The notes below the pieces were generated by a model. The model worked only from the letters and a program-made list of their open reading frames with translations, ran no database searches and was not told the DNA's origin. This document shows positions 13,330 through 20,865 of a DNA stretch of 64,000 nucleotides, piece after piece (positions within the stretch are counted from its first letter, which is position 1; each line of letters starts with the position of its first letter). Origin of the DNA: Citrobacter youngae ATCC 29220 (GTDB lineage: Bacteria > Pseudomonadota > Gammaproteobacteria > Enterobacterales > Enterobacteriaceae); assembly GCF_000155975.1 (NCBI RefSeq), contig NZ_GG730299.1, positions 868,041 through 932,040 on the forward strand. The letters are read 5' to 3'. The translations under genes and the position numbers were made by a program.

Positions 13330-14400
13330 TTATTTACCCCAGTTGAGAGCAGGGGTGTGAACCGGTGCATCCCATAAATTCAGCGTTTCGTCATCCACCT
13401 GTAACAGGGTGATTGAGAAGCCGGTCATATCCAGCGAGGTACAGTAAGAGCCAATCAGGTTGCGCTCAATGACGATCCCCGCATCCTGGCAACGGCTTTC
13501 GAGGCGGTTATATACGCCGAAGAGTTCTGACAGCGGCGTCGCGCCGAGATTATTGACCAGCGCAATGACGCGATCGCCGTTTTGTAACGCCCGCTTGGTT
13601 TCTTTACCTTCCAGCCACGCGCCCTGGACGTTGTCCCAATGGCGCAGCGTTCGGCTGTAATTGCCGTTTTCCAGCAGGGTATCGAACATTTCATCTACGG
13701 TCTGGTCGAGAGAGGTGAAGGTGCGACGATCAATGCCCGGCTCTCCGTGGATACCCACGCCAAACTCCATCTCGTTATCCTGCAACGTGAACGACGGTTG
13801 TCCGGCGGCCGGAACGGTACAGGCGCCAATGGCGATCCCAATGGAGTGGCCCTGGTTATTCAGTTGACGCCCCAGCGCCGCGCAGGCTTCCAGCGAGTCC
13901 CCGCGTTCAGCGGCCGCGCCGACCAGTTTTTCGATCAATACGGTATTTGCCACACCGCGACGACCGGCGGTATACAGGCTGTCTTTCACCGCCACATCGT
14001 CATCCACCACCATCGTGGTGACTTTGATGCCACTTTCATGCAGCAGCTCGGTGGCGGTTTCGAAGTTAAGAATGTCGCCGGTGTAATTCTTGATGATCAG
14101 CAGCACGCCTTCGCCGCCGTCAATTTGCATGGCGCATTCGAACATTTTATCCGGGGTGGGGGAGGTAAAAATTTCACCCGGACAGGCGCCGGCAAGCATG
14201 CCCTGACCAATATAACCGCAGTGCATTGGCTCATGCCCGCTGCCGCCGCCGGAAAGCAGCGCCACCTTGCCCATCACCGGCGCATCTGCACGAGTGACGT
14301 ACACCGGGTCCTGATGCAGTGCCAGGGAAGGGTAAGCTTTCGCCAGCCCGGCGAGTTGTTCATGCAGTACGTCTTCAACACGGTTGATCAATTTTTTCAT
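13330..14400 (-). CDS. dhaK: Dihydroxyacetone kinase substrate-binding subunit DhaK
   Basis: Binds dihydroxyacetone covalently as a hemiaminal through a histidine and presents it for phosphorylation, yielding dihydroxyacetone phosphate for glycolysis. The 356 residues equal E. coli DhaK; H56 (GGGSGHEP), D109 (NYTGDI) and the substrate-binding H218 (GVGIHGEPG) are all present at the same numbers. First gene of the operon. In E. coli the activator gene dhaR lies directly upstream and divergent. Here that position is taken by a glutamate dehydrogenase gene, and only an inverted repeat at 14551-14596 remains as a candidate control site. Confidence 0.97.
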   Translation of the reverse strand: MKKLINRVEDVLHEQLAGLAKAYPSLALHQDPVYVTRADAPVMGKVALLSGGGSGHEPMHCGYIGQGMLAGACPGEIFTSPTPDKMFECAMQIDGGEGVLLIIKNYTGDILNFETATELLHESGIKVTTMVVDDDVAVKDSLYTAGRRGVANTVLIEKLVGAAAERGDSLEACAALGRQLNNQGHSIGIAIGACTVPAAGQPSFTLQDNEMEFGVGIHGEPGIDRRTFTSLDQTVDEMFDTLLENGNYSRTLRHWDNVQGAWLEGKETKRALQNGDRVIALVNNLGATPLSELFGVYNRLESRCQDAGIVIERNLIGSYCTSLDMTGFSITLLQVDDETLNLWDAPVHTPALNWGK

Positions 14401-14550
14401 TATTTATGCTCCGCAGACAGTCCTGGATGCTGCCAACATTCAGCAGCCATCAGATGTAGGGTATCGGTTTGTACAACGCTACGGCGACCGCTCGCTGCCG
14501 ATAAGGTAATTTTGCACACGGGTATGCAAAAGAAAATTGCTGCCAGGGGT

Positions 14551-14596
14551 GTTTCAATAAGGAACATTGTTACCCTGATGCGTTCCATATTGAAAC
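14551..14596. promoter_or_regulatory. Candidate operator upstream of dhaK
   Basis: GTTTCAATAAGGAAC (14551-14565) and GTTCCATATTGAAAC (14582-14596) form a 15-bp inverted repeat with one mismatch and a 16-bp spacer. It is centred about 173 bp upstream of the dhaK start and lies just beyond the gdh terminator. Its position and symmetry fit a binding site for an activator such as DhaR, whose gene is not in this window. That assignment is inference. Confidence 0.6.
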
Positions 14597-14674
14597 GTAC
14601 AGGCGCAAAAAACAGCGAAAATGAGAGATTGGGCAGTATCGGGGGGAAAAGTGGCTACGCGCTGGATTTTTACT

Positions 14675-14703
14675 GAAAAAAACCACCTGCCTCGCAGGTG
14701 GTT
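14675..14703 (-). terminator. Intrinsic terminator of the glutamate dehydrogenase gene
   Basis: On the minus strand a 10-bp stem (AACCACCTGC / GCAGGTGGTT, loop GAG) is followed by a T-run, 24 bp past the dehydrogenase stop codon. It isolates the dhaKLM promoter from upstream transcription. Confidence 0.88.
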
Positions 14704-14726
14704 TATGAACAGGAAAAGATCCCGCT

Positions 14727-16001
14727 TTAGCCCGGATAAATTCCGCGATCTTTACGTGCCAGCAGAATGCGTTCGCAGGCGACAATATAGGCGGCGGTAC
14801 GCAGGGTGCAGGATTTTTCTGCCGCTTTTTCCCACACGTGTACCATCGCATCGGTCATGATTTTGTCCATGCGATTATTAATTTCTTCTTCGCTCCAGAA
14901 GAAACTTGCCATGTCCTGAACCCATTCGAAGTAGCTGACGGTAACGCCGCCGGCGTTACAAACGACATCCGGGACAACCACAATACCGCGGCTTGCCAGA
15001 ACGTCGTCGGCGTCCGGATAGGTTGGTCCGTTGGCGCCTTCGAGTACCAGTTTACAGGTCAGCGTTTCCGCGCGGTGACGCGTGATCTGGCCTTCGAGCG
15101 CGGCAGGGATCAGAATGTCCATCTCCAGGCTCCAGAACGCTTCGCTGGCGATGGTTTCAGCGCCCGGAAAACCTGCAATCTGTTTGTGCTCCAGCTGCCA
15201 GGCAGACAGCGCGCTCATATCGATGCCGGTGGCGTTAAACAGCGTTGCGGTATGATCCTGTATGGCTACTACGCGTGCGCCAGCTGCCGCGAAAAGACGG
15301 GCGGCTTCGCTGCCGACGTTACCAAAACCTTGCACCGCCACGCGGGCGCCTTCAACTTCGATATTAGCGCGACGCGCCACTTCCAGACCGCTGACGAAAA
15401 CGCCGCGACCGGTGGCTTTATCACGACCTAACGAACCGCCGAGGTGAATAGGCTTACCGGTGACCACGCTGGTCACGGTGGTGCCGTGGTTCATGGAGTA
15501 AGTATCCATCATCCAGGCCATCACTTTACCGTTTGTACCTACATCCGGCGCGGGAATGTCTTTCTGCGGCCCAATGATAATACCGATTTCGCTGGTATAA
15601 CGACGGGTTAAGCGCTCCAGTTCGCCTTCAGAAAGTGAGAACGGATCGACGCGCACACCACCTTTAGCACCGCCGTACGGCAGGTTCAACGCTGCGCATT
15701 TGATGGTCATCCATGCGGACAGAGCCATCACTTCATTAAGATCAACATCAGGATGATAACGCACACCGCCTTTGCCCGGGCCGCGGGAAAGGTTATGTTG
15801 CACGCGATACCCTTCAAAATGACGGATAGTCCCGTCATCCATCTGCACCGGGATATCGACAATCAGCGCGCGTTTTGGGTGGCGCAGGGTATCCACCCAA
15901 TGGGAAAGTTCGCCCAGGTAAGGGGCCACACGCTCGATTTGTTGCAGGTAGGTATTCCAGGCAGATGTGCTGCTATCTGAAGCGTAAGATAACTTATCCA
16001 T
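14727..16001 (-). CDS. Glu/Leu/Phe/Val family (glutamate) dehydrogenase
   Basis: Catalyses reversible oxidative deamination of glutamate to 2-oxoglutarate and ammonia. The 424-residue length and sequence resemble the shorter, usually NAD-linked catabolic enzymes (RocG/GudB type) more than the 447-residue NADP-linked anabolic GdhA of E. coli. The substrate-binding stretch [11 protein letters not shown] and the catalytic-lysine motif [10 protein letters not shown] are present, followed by the Rossmann motif [14 protein letters not shown] (about residue 210). A homologue sits next to treA in Salmonella, so this is ancestral in part of the family and replaces the E. coli dhaR region. Cofactor preference cannot be read reliably from sequence alone. 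Confidence 0.93.
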   Translation of the reverse strand: MDKLSYASDSSTSAWNTYLQQIERVAPYLGELSHWVDTLRHPKRALIVDIPVQMDDGTIRHFEGYRVQHNLSRGPGKGGVRYHPDVDLNEVMALSAWMTIKCAALNLPYGGAKGGVRVDPFSLSEGELERLTRRYTSEIGIIIGPQKDIPAPDVGTNGKVMAWMMDTYSMNHGTTVTSVVTGKPIHLGGSLGRDKATGRGVFVSGLEVARRANIEVEGARVAVQGFGNVGSEAARLFAAAGARVVAIQDHTATLFNATGIDMSALSAWQLEHKQIAGFPGAETIASEAFWSLEMDILIPAALEGQITRHRAETLTCKLVLEGANGPTYPDADDVLASRGIVVVPDVVCNAGGVTVSYFEWVQDMASFFWSEEEINNRMDKIMTDAMVHVWEKAAEKSCTLRTAAYIVACERILLARKDRGIYPG

Positions 16002-16334
16002 GATAAACCTTAGTTATAAAAGTAATATGTTCTTAATTTGGCCGTGGTATACAGTGAATCTCACCATATAAACCTAAATTTAACATTTTTTTCATGAGGT
16101 GGCCTGCCCGGCCAACGGGGCTTATCGGTATGGATAGTATGGGCTTTAGCTGGGAAGTGAATAATTATGCTTTAACTGTGCTGCTATTGCGGTTGTTTTG
16201 CGGGGTGGGTAATTTAATATGCATGTTTAGCAAAAAACATAATTTGTCAGATTTATGACGTACCTCTAAAAGTAAATAATATGATAATAAAATGTGTTTG
16301 ATTTATTGCCTTTAAGCTGGGGAAGCCCACAGGG
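16002..16334. other. Spacer between gdh and bluR
   Basis: This 333-bp A+T-rich stretch holds the gdh promoter (near 16010-16100 on the minus strand) and the end of the bluR transcription unit. I see no gene, strong terminator or repeat. A weak inverted match (CCACAGGG...CCCGTGG, 16328-16347) overlaps the bluR 3' end. Confidence 0.4.
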
Positions 16335-17066
16335 TTAAGTCCCGTGGAAAATGACTTTATATCCCTGCTCATTCCAGTGTTGTAGCAGTTCATTTTGTCT
16401 TCTGGTTGGCGTTGTGCCGGTCCAGACAAAAAGCGTTTGCCCGGGAAATAGCTCAGGTCGTGGCGTTTCAATAGGCTCTGCAAGAATGGCAATATGCCAA
16501 CCGGCTTGCGATAAGCGCCAGGCCTCCAGCCATAAACGGGTTCTGTCTTCAACATCCCATGCCATCAGAATGGCATCTCGGCCTGATTTACGACGCGTTT
16601 CTGACAGGAGCACAGCAACATATTCAATCAGCGCGCCATCAAGCATGCTATTCATTATGCGAGAGGTATTATGATCAAGTATCAGCCGCTGACGTACGGG
16701 AAGATAGACCCGGTCAATCAACGCATCCACCGGATATGCGCGGCCAAGAGAGAGCATTTTGGCCCGCAGCTTCGGCGGATTGGCCATCCGCAGAATGCTC
16801 ATCATCTCTTCTTGCAGTTGATTCCAGTCATCGCCAGTTTCACGTGTACTGGTTTCCAGTAATGCTTTAACTTTACCAACAGGCGTGCCATTGCTAATCC
16901 AACGTTTGATTTCTTCAATGCGTTGAATATCTTCTTCATCAAAGAGTCGGTGGCCGCCCTCACTGCGTTGAGGTTTGAGTAAACCGTAGCGTCGCTGCCA
17001 TGCCCGAAGAGTCACAGGATTTATCCCACAACGTTCTGCGACGTCTCCAATGCTGTAATAAGCCAT
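16335..17066 (-). CDS. bluR: MerR-type repressor BluR
   Basis: Represses the ycgZ-ymgABC operon in the dark and is released by light-activated BluF, which binds it directly. The 243 residues match E. coli BluR in length. The N-terminal MerR helix-turn-helix is nearly invariant ([21 protein letters not shown], then [18 protein letters not shown]); the C-terminal cobalamin-binding-like region is more divergent, as usual in this family. It sits next to bluF, transcribed in the same direction, with two TTGTACAA palindromes in its upstream region. Confidence 0.93.
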   Translation of the reverse strand: MAYYSIGDVAERCGINPVTLRAWQRRYGLLKPQRSEGGHRLFDEEDIQRIEEIKRWISNGTPVGKVKALLETSTRETGDDWNQLQEEMMSILRMANPPKLRAKMLSLGRAYPVDALIDRVYLPVRQRLILDHNTSRIMNSMLDGALIEYVAVLLSETRRKSGRDAILMAWDVEDRTRLWLEAWRLSQAGWHIAILAEPIETPRPELFPGQTLFVWTGTTPTRRQNELLQHWNEQGYKVIFHGT

Positions 17067-17119
17067 AGCTCCCCCAAATACTCTTGATTCTCCGTCACCG
17101 ATATGCGGTTCCTGTCACT

Positions 17120-17146
17120 TTGTACAACATGCATCAAATTGTACAA
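17120..17146. promoter_or_regulatory. Tandem TTGTACAA palindromes upstream of bluR
   Basis: Two perfect 8-bp palindromes TTGTACAA (17120-17127 and 17139-17146) lie 19 bp apart, 54-80 bp upstream of the bluR start codon. The same 8-mer occurs once in the bluF/ycgZ spacer (18648-18655), together with a related TGTAC-N9-GTACA repeat at 18743-18761. MerR-family repressors often recognise GTAC-centred palindromes, so these are candidate BluR (or MlrA-like) sites. Confidence 0.55.
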
Positions 17147-17289
17147 AACATACAGAGCATTCTAGCAAAATTAAGATTTACTTTACTATCACGCATGAGA
17201 ATATTGCTGACTTTAACATCAGATAGCGGGGGAGAGGGAACAAGAGCTTGTTATAACCTGATGAATATTAATGCTTTATTCTAGGTGAG

Positions 17290-18501
17290 TTATTTTTTCT
17301 CTGGCCATGCCACTGAAGGGGTTCCGTTCAGACAGGCTGGTGCAAATAAGTTACCCTGGAAAAGCTCAATTCCAGCGGATTCAAGCCACATCCACTCTTC
17401 AGGTTTTTCAATGCCGACTGCGGAAAGCTGAATCTCAAGTGATGTACAGCATTTAATGATCGCCTGAATGATAGCTTGCCTCGGGCCGCTTTTATGGACA
17501 TCAGCGATGAGTTCACGGCTGATCTTTATTCTGTCCGGCTGGAAACGAGAGAGGAGCAAAAGCCCGGCATAACCCGCCCCAAAATGATCAACCGCTACAC
17601 AAATCCCCGCCGCTTTAAGTGATTTTACCGCCTGTGCAAAAGCATCAAAGCGCGAGATGACCTCGCTCTCGGTAAATTCTACGATGATTTGTTCGGGGAC
17701 CAGCCCATTTGCGGCTATTTCATGAATCAGAAAGTTAACAGCGTCGGGTCTGTTCACCATTGTCATGGGTAACAGGTTGATTGACAGCATTTTTTCCCCA
17801 AGATTCAGGGCGCGGGCCATAGCAAATGCGGTTTTTTTGCTTTCCAGATCTGCGGTGTAGATCTCTTCGGTGTTTAATTTTTCAAAGTACGCAGCTGGCG
17901 TTTTGCCATCTTTGCCCCGAATCAGCGCTTCCAGAGCGATAACGCGTTGTGACAGAGGATCGATAATGGGTTGAAAGGCAAAGGTGTAGTCGGTATTTGA
18001 CGCAAGCTCTGTTTCATCAAGGGTTGTACAACTATTATCTGTAATAAAATCCCAGAAATCGGCAGGAGGAATTTCGAAGTAAGTCGATTTTTCTGTCGCC
18101 AGTACGAATGTCCGGAAAAACTGCAATGCCCGGTCATCGTACGTGAGCTGGAATTTTGACGTTCCCTGATTCAGTACGGCCTGTAAGACTTCAGCCCGTT
18201 CATGTTTTTGTAAATCAAATAACTCCATCCCGACCTTCCCGAACCGGCGCGCGGGGGCATAATCGCACATCAGTTCAACGATATTGTGGTGCCGTGGATC
18301 GTTACAGATACAACGATAAATCTCCTTCACCTGCTCCTCTGGGCCTTCAAGCAGTTGGAAAAAATGCCGACCGTTAAAGAGCAAGATCCCCGTAACATCC
18401 GATCGCCTGTTTTTCAGATTTGCGGCCATCACCATATCCTCAATCGCGTAGAGGGGGGCGTCATCACGTAGATGGCTACGGTAAATAATGGTCGTGAGCA
18501 T
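17290..18501 (-). CDS. bluF: Blue-light photoreceptor and BluR antagonist BluF
   Basis: Flavin-binding BLUF domain (residues 1-95) with the key Y7, N31 and Q49, joined to an EAL-type domain (about 170-403). In E. coli the EAL part has no phosphodiesterase activity and instead binds BluR. Length (403) and sequence agree with E. coli BluF. One oddity is that the signature motif is restored to EALIRGK (191-197). However, the catalytic DDFGTG is DHFGAG, and the distal glutamate motif reads AVGIE instead of AEGVE, so catalysis remains unlikely. It is divergent from ycgZ across 317 bp and upstream of bluR. Confidence 0.94.
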   Translation of the reverse strand: MLTTIIYRSHLRDDAPLYAIEDMVMAANLKNRRSDVTGILLFNGRHFFQLLEGPEEQVKEIYRCICNDPRHHNIVELMCDYAPARRFGKVGMELFDLQKHERAEVLQAVLNQGTSKFQLTYDDRALQFFRTFVLATEKSTYFEIPPADFWDFITDNSCTTLDETELASNTDYTFAFQPIIDPLSQRVIALEALIRGKDGKTPAAYFEKLNTEEIYTADLESKKTAFAMARALNLGEKMLSINLLPMTMVNRPDAVNFLIHEIAANGLVPEQIIVEFTESEVISRFDAFAQAVKSLKAAGICVAVDHFGAGYAGLLLLSRFQPDRIKISRELIADVHKSGPRQAIIQAIIKCCTSLEIQLSAVGIEKPEEWMWLESAGIELFQGNLFAPACLNGTPSVAWPEKK

Positions 18502-18818
18502 GGACAGTCCGGGATTAAGGGATGAGATGAAGTAAGGACAGTATCAGACAAACCAGGTTATGTCCTGATTTTAATACATTATTCTAACTTTGATTTTACA
18601 AGCCTAGAGGCGAATACCGGTAACATTTATCCATAACGTGTCGTCATTTGTACAATGCGATTCGCTTTGATGCAGGTTTTTATTTATGTAACATTTTGAT
18701 TATAAACATTTAGCACTTTTTGTTAAAAATTTCGCGTGGTGCTGTACACATTTTTAGTACAACTTTGCTACTGTTATAAAACTTAATATTCACCAGCATT
18801 TTGTTACAGGAGAGCTAC
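18502..18818 (+). promoter_or_regulatory. bluF/ycgZ divergent control region
   Basis: A+T-rich 317-bp spacer. It holds a TTGTACAA palindrome (18648-18655), a TGTAC-N9-GTACA inverted repeat (18743-18761) just upstream of a TATAAA -10-like hexamer (18775-18780), and the ycgZ ribosome-binding site AGGAGAG (18808-18814). The inverted repeat overlaps where the -35 region would be, as expected for a BluR operator repressing ycgZ. The assignment is by position and symmetry. Confidence 0.6.
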
Positions 18819-19055
18819 ATGCAGCAGCATACCGTTCGCATTGATTCTGCAAACGCGATTTCACGTTACTTTGCGAAGGCGCATCTTCCTACTCAACAGG
18901 AAACACTGGGAGAAATCGTCACAGAGATATTGAAAGATGGACGCAACCTGAGCCGCAAATCACTCTGTGCCAAGCTTCTGAACCGTCTTGAAAAGGCATC
19001 CGGTGAGGATGAACAGAAGCATTACAACGCCTTAATCGGTCTGCTCTTCGAATAA
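18819..19055 (+). CDS. ycgZ: Two-component connector-like small protein YcgZ
   Basis: First gene of the blue-light operon, encoding a 78-residue soluble helical protein. In E. coli YcgZ, with YmgA and AriR, acts through the Rcs phosphorelay to raise colanic acid and lower curli. The central stretch LGEIVTEILKDGRNLSRKSL is nearly identical to E. coli. I chose the ATG at 18819, 6 bp after AGGAGAG; an earlier in-frame TTG adds six residues and overlaps the ribosome-binding site. Confidence 0.93.
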   Translation: MQQHTVRIDSANAISRYFAKAHLPTQQETLGEIVTEILKDGRNLSRKSLCAKLLNRLEKASGEDEQKHYNALIGLLFE

Positions 19056-19100
19056 AGGGATACCCTAAAACATAAAAATGGGGAAAGTACTGAAGTAGTT

Positions 19101-19373
19101 ATGAAGAAAACTGACCATGAACGCTTGAAACACGAAATTACAGGTTTAGCTGTTCTAGAGGTTTTGCGAATGAACACGGCAATATCGTTACCCGCATTGA
19201 TTAAGCAATTACGTCTTATGAAGGCGAGTGAAACGGATGCCGGCCGCAGACAGCTTATTGACAGCATAATTCATGATTTCACAGATTTTAATCCGGCAAG
19301 AATGAACCCCAAACCGGAAAGAACTGTTGATGAAAGTGTTTTCAGTGGCAGTAAAAAGCCTAAATTACATTAG
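19101..19373 (+). CDS. ymgA: Connector-like small protein YmgA
   Basis: A 90-residue protein matching E. coli YmgA in length and in its helical core ([25 protein letters not shown]), with a variable basic C terminus. It belongs to the same small-protein family as YcgZ and AriR and acts with them on the Rcs system and biofilm formation. It lies 45 bp after ycgZ in the operon repressed by BluR. Confidence 0.9.
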   Translation: MKKTDHERLKHEITGLAVLEVLRMNTAISLPALIKQLRLMKASETDAGRRQLIDSIIHDFTDFNPARMNPKPERTVDESVFSGSKKPKLH

Positions 19374-19408
19374 CGAGAATTTTTCCACACTATACAAGCG
19401 AGGTGACT

Positions 19409-19675
19409 ATGCTTCAGGATATGAATGTTCACAGAGCAATAGCAGATAAAGCTTTGTCAAGTTACTTCCGTAATGCGGGTGAGCTATTAGCAGATGAATC
19501 CGTTGTATTAGGGCAAGCAGTAACAAATGTGATTCTGGCTGGCGATAAAGTTAATAATAAAAATATCATATTAAGCCTGATTGCTTCCCTGGAGTCGACA
19601 ACAGACGTTGTTCAGGCCGATATTATTAGAAAGACCCTGGAAATAGTGCTGCGCTATACGGCTGACGATGTCTGA
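19409..19675 (+). CDS. ariR: Biofilm and acid-resistance regulator AriR (YmgB)
   Basis: An 88-residue all-helical dimeric protein, structurally related to Hha/YmoA, connected in E. coli with biofilm repression and acid resistance and able to act through Rcs. The core [20 protein letters not shown] and the terminal [12 protein letters not shown] are close to E. coli. The ATG at 19409 follows GAGGTG; an in-frame GTG at 19403 falls inside that ribosome-binding site and was rejected. Confidence 0.93.
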   Translation: MLQDMNVHRAIADKALSSYFRNAGELLADESVVLGQAVTNVILAGDKVNNKNIILSLIASLESTTDVVQADIIRKTLEIVLRYTADDV

Positions 19676-19804
19676 TGAAATTATTATATTTTCATAAATC
19701 TCCAGTACCCATAATACGTGCTGAGGGTTTGTATAATTTTTATTTTGTATTAAGACTATACATAGCATCCTCTCATTCTTTGAACGCATTCTAATGGGTA
19801 TAAT

Positions 19805-20098
19805 ATGGCTAATTCAATTCCGGAAAATTATATATTTCAGTGCGCGTTATACAAAGATGTTGAGCGCAAGGTGATGTTGAAACTGGGTTACGTCAGTGAT
19901 GATGCGCTTGTTCAGGCGCTCAGTACACAGTTGCGGAACGAGAAGAATGCCATATTAACCGATCTCTATATGCAGATTATGAGTCACCTTCAACCAGATA
20001 TTCGTTCTGAACCCCGTCAGATTAATTGTGATTTTTCAGAGGTCATAAATGATGAATATAGTTCAGGAACACGCCAAAAATGCGGAATTGTGGATTGA
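19805..20098 (+). CDS. ymgC: YmgC-like small protein
   Basis: A 97-residue protein sharing the family layout of the ycgZ-ymgA-ariR products. It opens with NSIPENYIFQCALYKDVERKV and is assigned as YmgC from this opening and its position as fourth gene of the operon. It is longer than the 82-residue E. coli protein; the extra residues fall at the C terminus, where the last 50 bp overlap the start of the next gene. Function is unknown. A 129-bp A+T-rich gap separates it from ariR. Confidence 0.75.
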   Translation: MANSIPENYIFQCALYKDVERKVMLKLGYVSDDALVQALSTQLRNEKNAILTDLYMQIMSHLQPDIRSEPRQINCDFSEVINDEYSSGTRQKCGIVD

Positions 20099-20600
20099 AG
20101 ATATTTTTATCAGACGAGGGCTGGAGAATATTCTCGCGGATATCGCGTTTGAAAATGACAATATGCGTCTTGTTTTCTTTACGATCAACTACTTTGACGC
20201 TGTGAAAAAGCAAAACTACGATCTCAGGACGCATCGCCTGGTACTTCTGATTGATGGTCATCTGTATCAGTATCTCAATGACATTTCATTCTACAGGCTC
20301 CCCGTAGACAGTGGCGTAGATTCAATCAAAAAGTTTATTTGTGAGATTATCAGTATTGATACTGCTCACGATCGGCCCTCTGAACTAAATATCATCCTCA
20401 GCGAACGGGATAAATTTATCTTAACGCAGTTAGGGGAGGGAAGAACTATTTCTGAAATTTCTACCTTGCTAAATCTTCATCTAAAAACGATTTATCTGAC
20501 CAGACAGAATCTGATCAAAAAACTTGGCTGTTCGGGATTGATCGATTTTCAGGGAATATTGCAAACCCCTGTATTCAGAAATTGGCTTAAACATGCCTGA
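20049..20600 (+). CDS. LuxR-type DNA-binding regulator overlapping ymgC
   Basis: A 183-residue protein with a C-terminal LuxR/FixJ helix-turn-helix (about 120-165: LSERDKFILTQLGEG, then ISEISTLLNLHLKTIY). The N-terminal domain is degenerate and receiver-like, without a recognisable phospho-acceptor aspartate. This is the architecture of RcsA, BglJ and FimW, which dimerise with RcsB or act without phosphorylation. The start overlaps ymgC by 50 bp in another frame, and its ribosome-binding site (AGAGG, 20038-20042) lies inside ymgC, suggesting translational coupling. I do not recognise a named orthologue. Because the upstream small proteins signal through Rcs, an RcsB auxiliary partner is a reasonable but unproven guess. 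Confidence 0.8.
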   Translation: MMNIVQEHAKNAELWIEDIFIRRGLENILADIAFENDNMRLVFFTINYFDAVKKQNYDLRTHRLVLLIDGHLYQYLNDISFYRLPVDSGVDSIKKFICEIISIDTAHDRPSELNIILSERDKFILTQLGEGRTISEISTLLNLHLKTIYLTRQNLIKKLGCSGLIDFQGILQTPVFRNWLKHA

Positions 20601-20640
20601 ACAAATCGCTGGCTGGAATGGCTAAAAAGGTCATAAATGA

Positions 20641-20668
20641 AAAATCCACGCCGTGACGTGGATTTTTG
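20641..20668 (+). terminator. Intrinsic terminator after the LuxR-type gene
   Basis: AAAATCCACG / CGTGGATTTT forms a perfect 10-bp stem with a 6-nt loop, flanked by A- and T-runs, 41 bp past the regulator stop codon. An almost identical terminator lies at 27126-27151 on the far side of the adjacent island. Confidence 0.85.
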
Positions 20669-20865
20669 GCATTCTTCAAAATGACGCGGAGTATGCGTCC
20701 CGTTCCGGTAGCCCAGGTATCTGCTGTTTGCCACATTCATCTTCGCCTCCAGTCGAACCGCTAAGGATGGTTGCGGGCACACCTAAAAGATTCTGGAGTA
20801 GCACAACCCAGGGATTCTCTATAAAATGATCGTTAACCTTGTCATACATAATGAGAATGTTTTAA

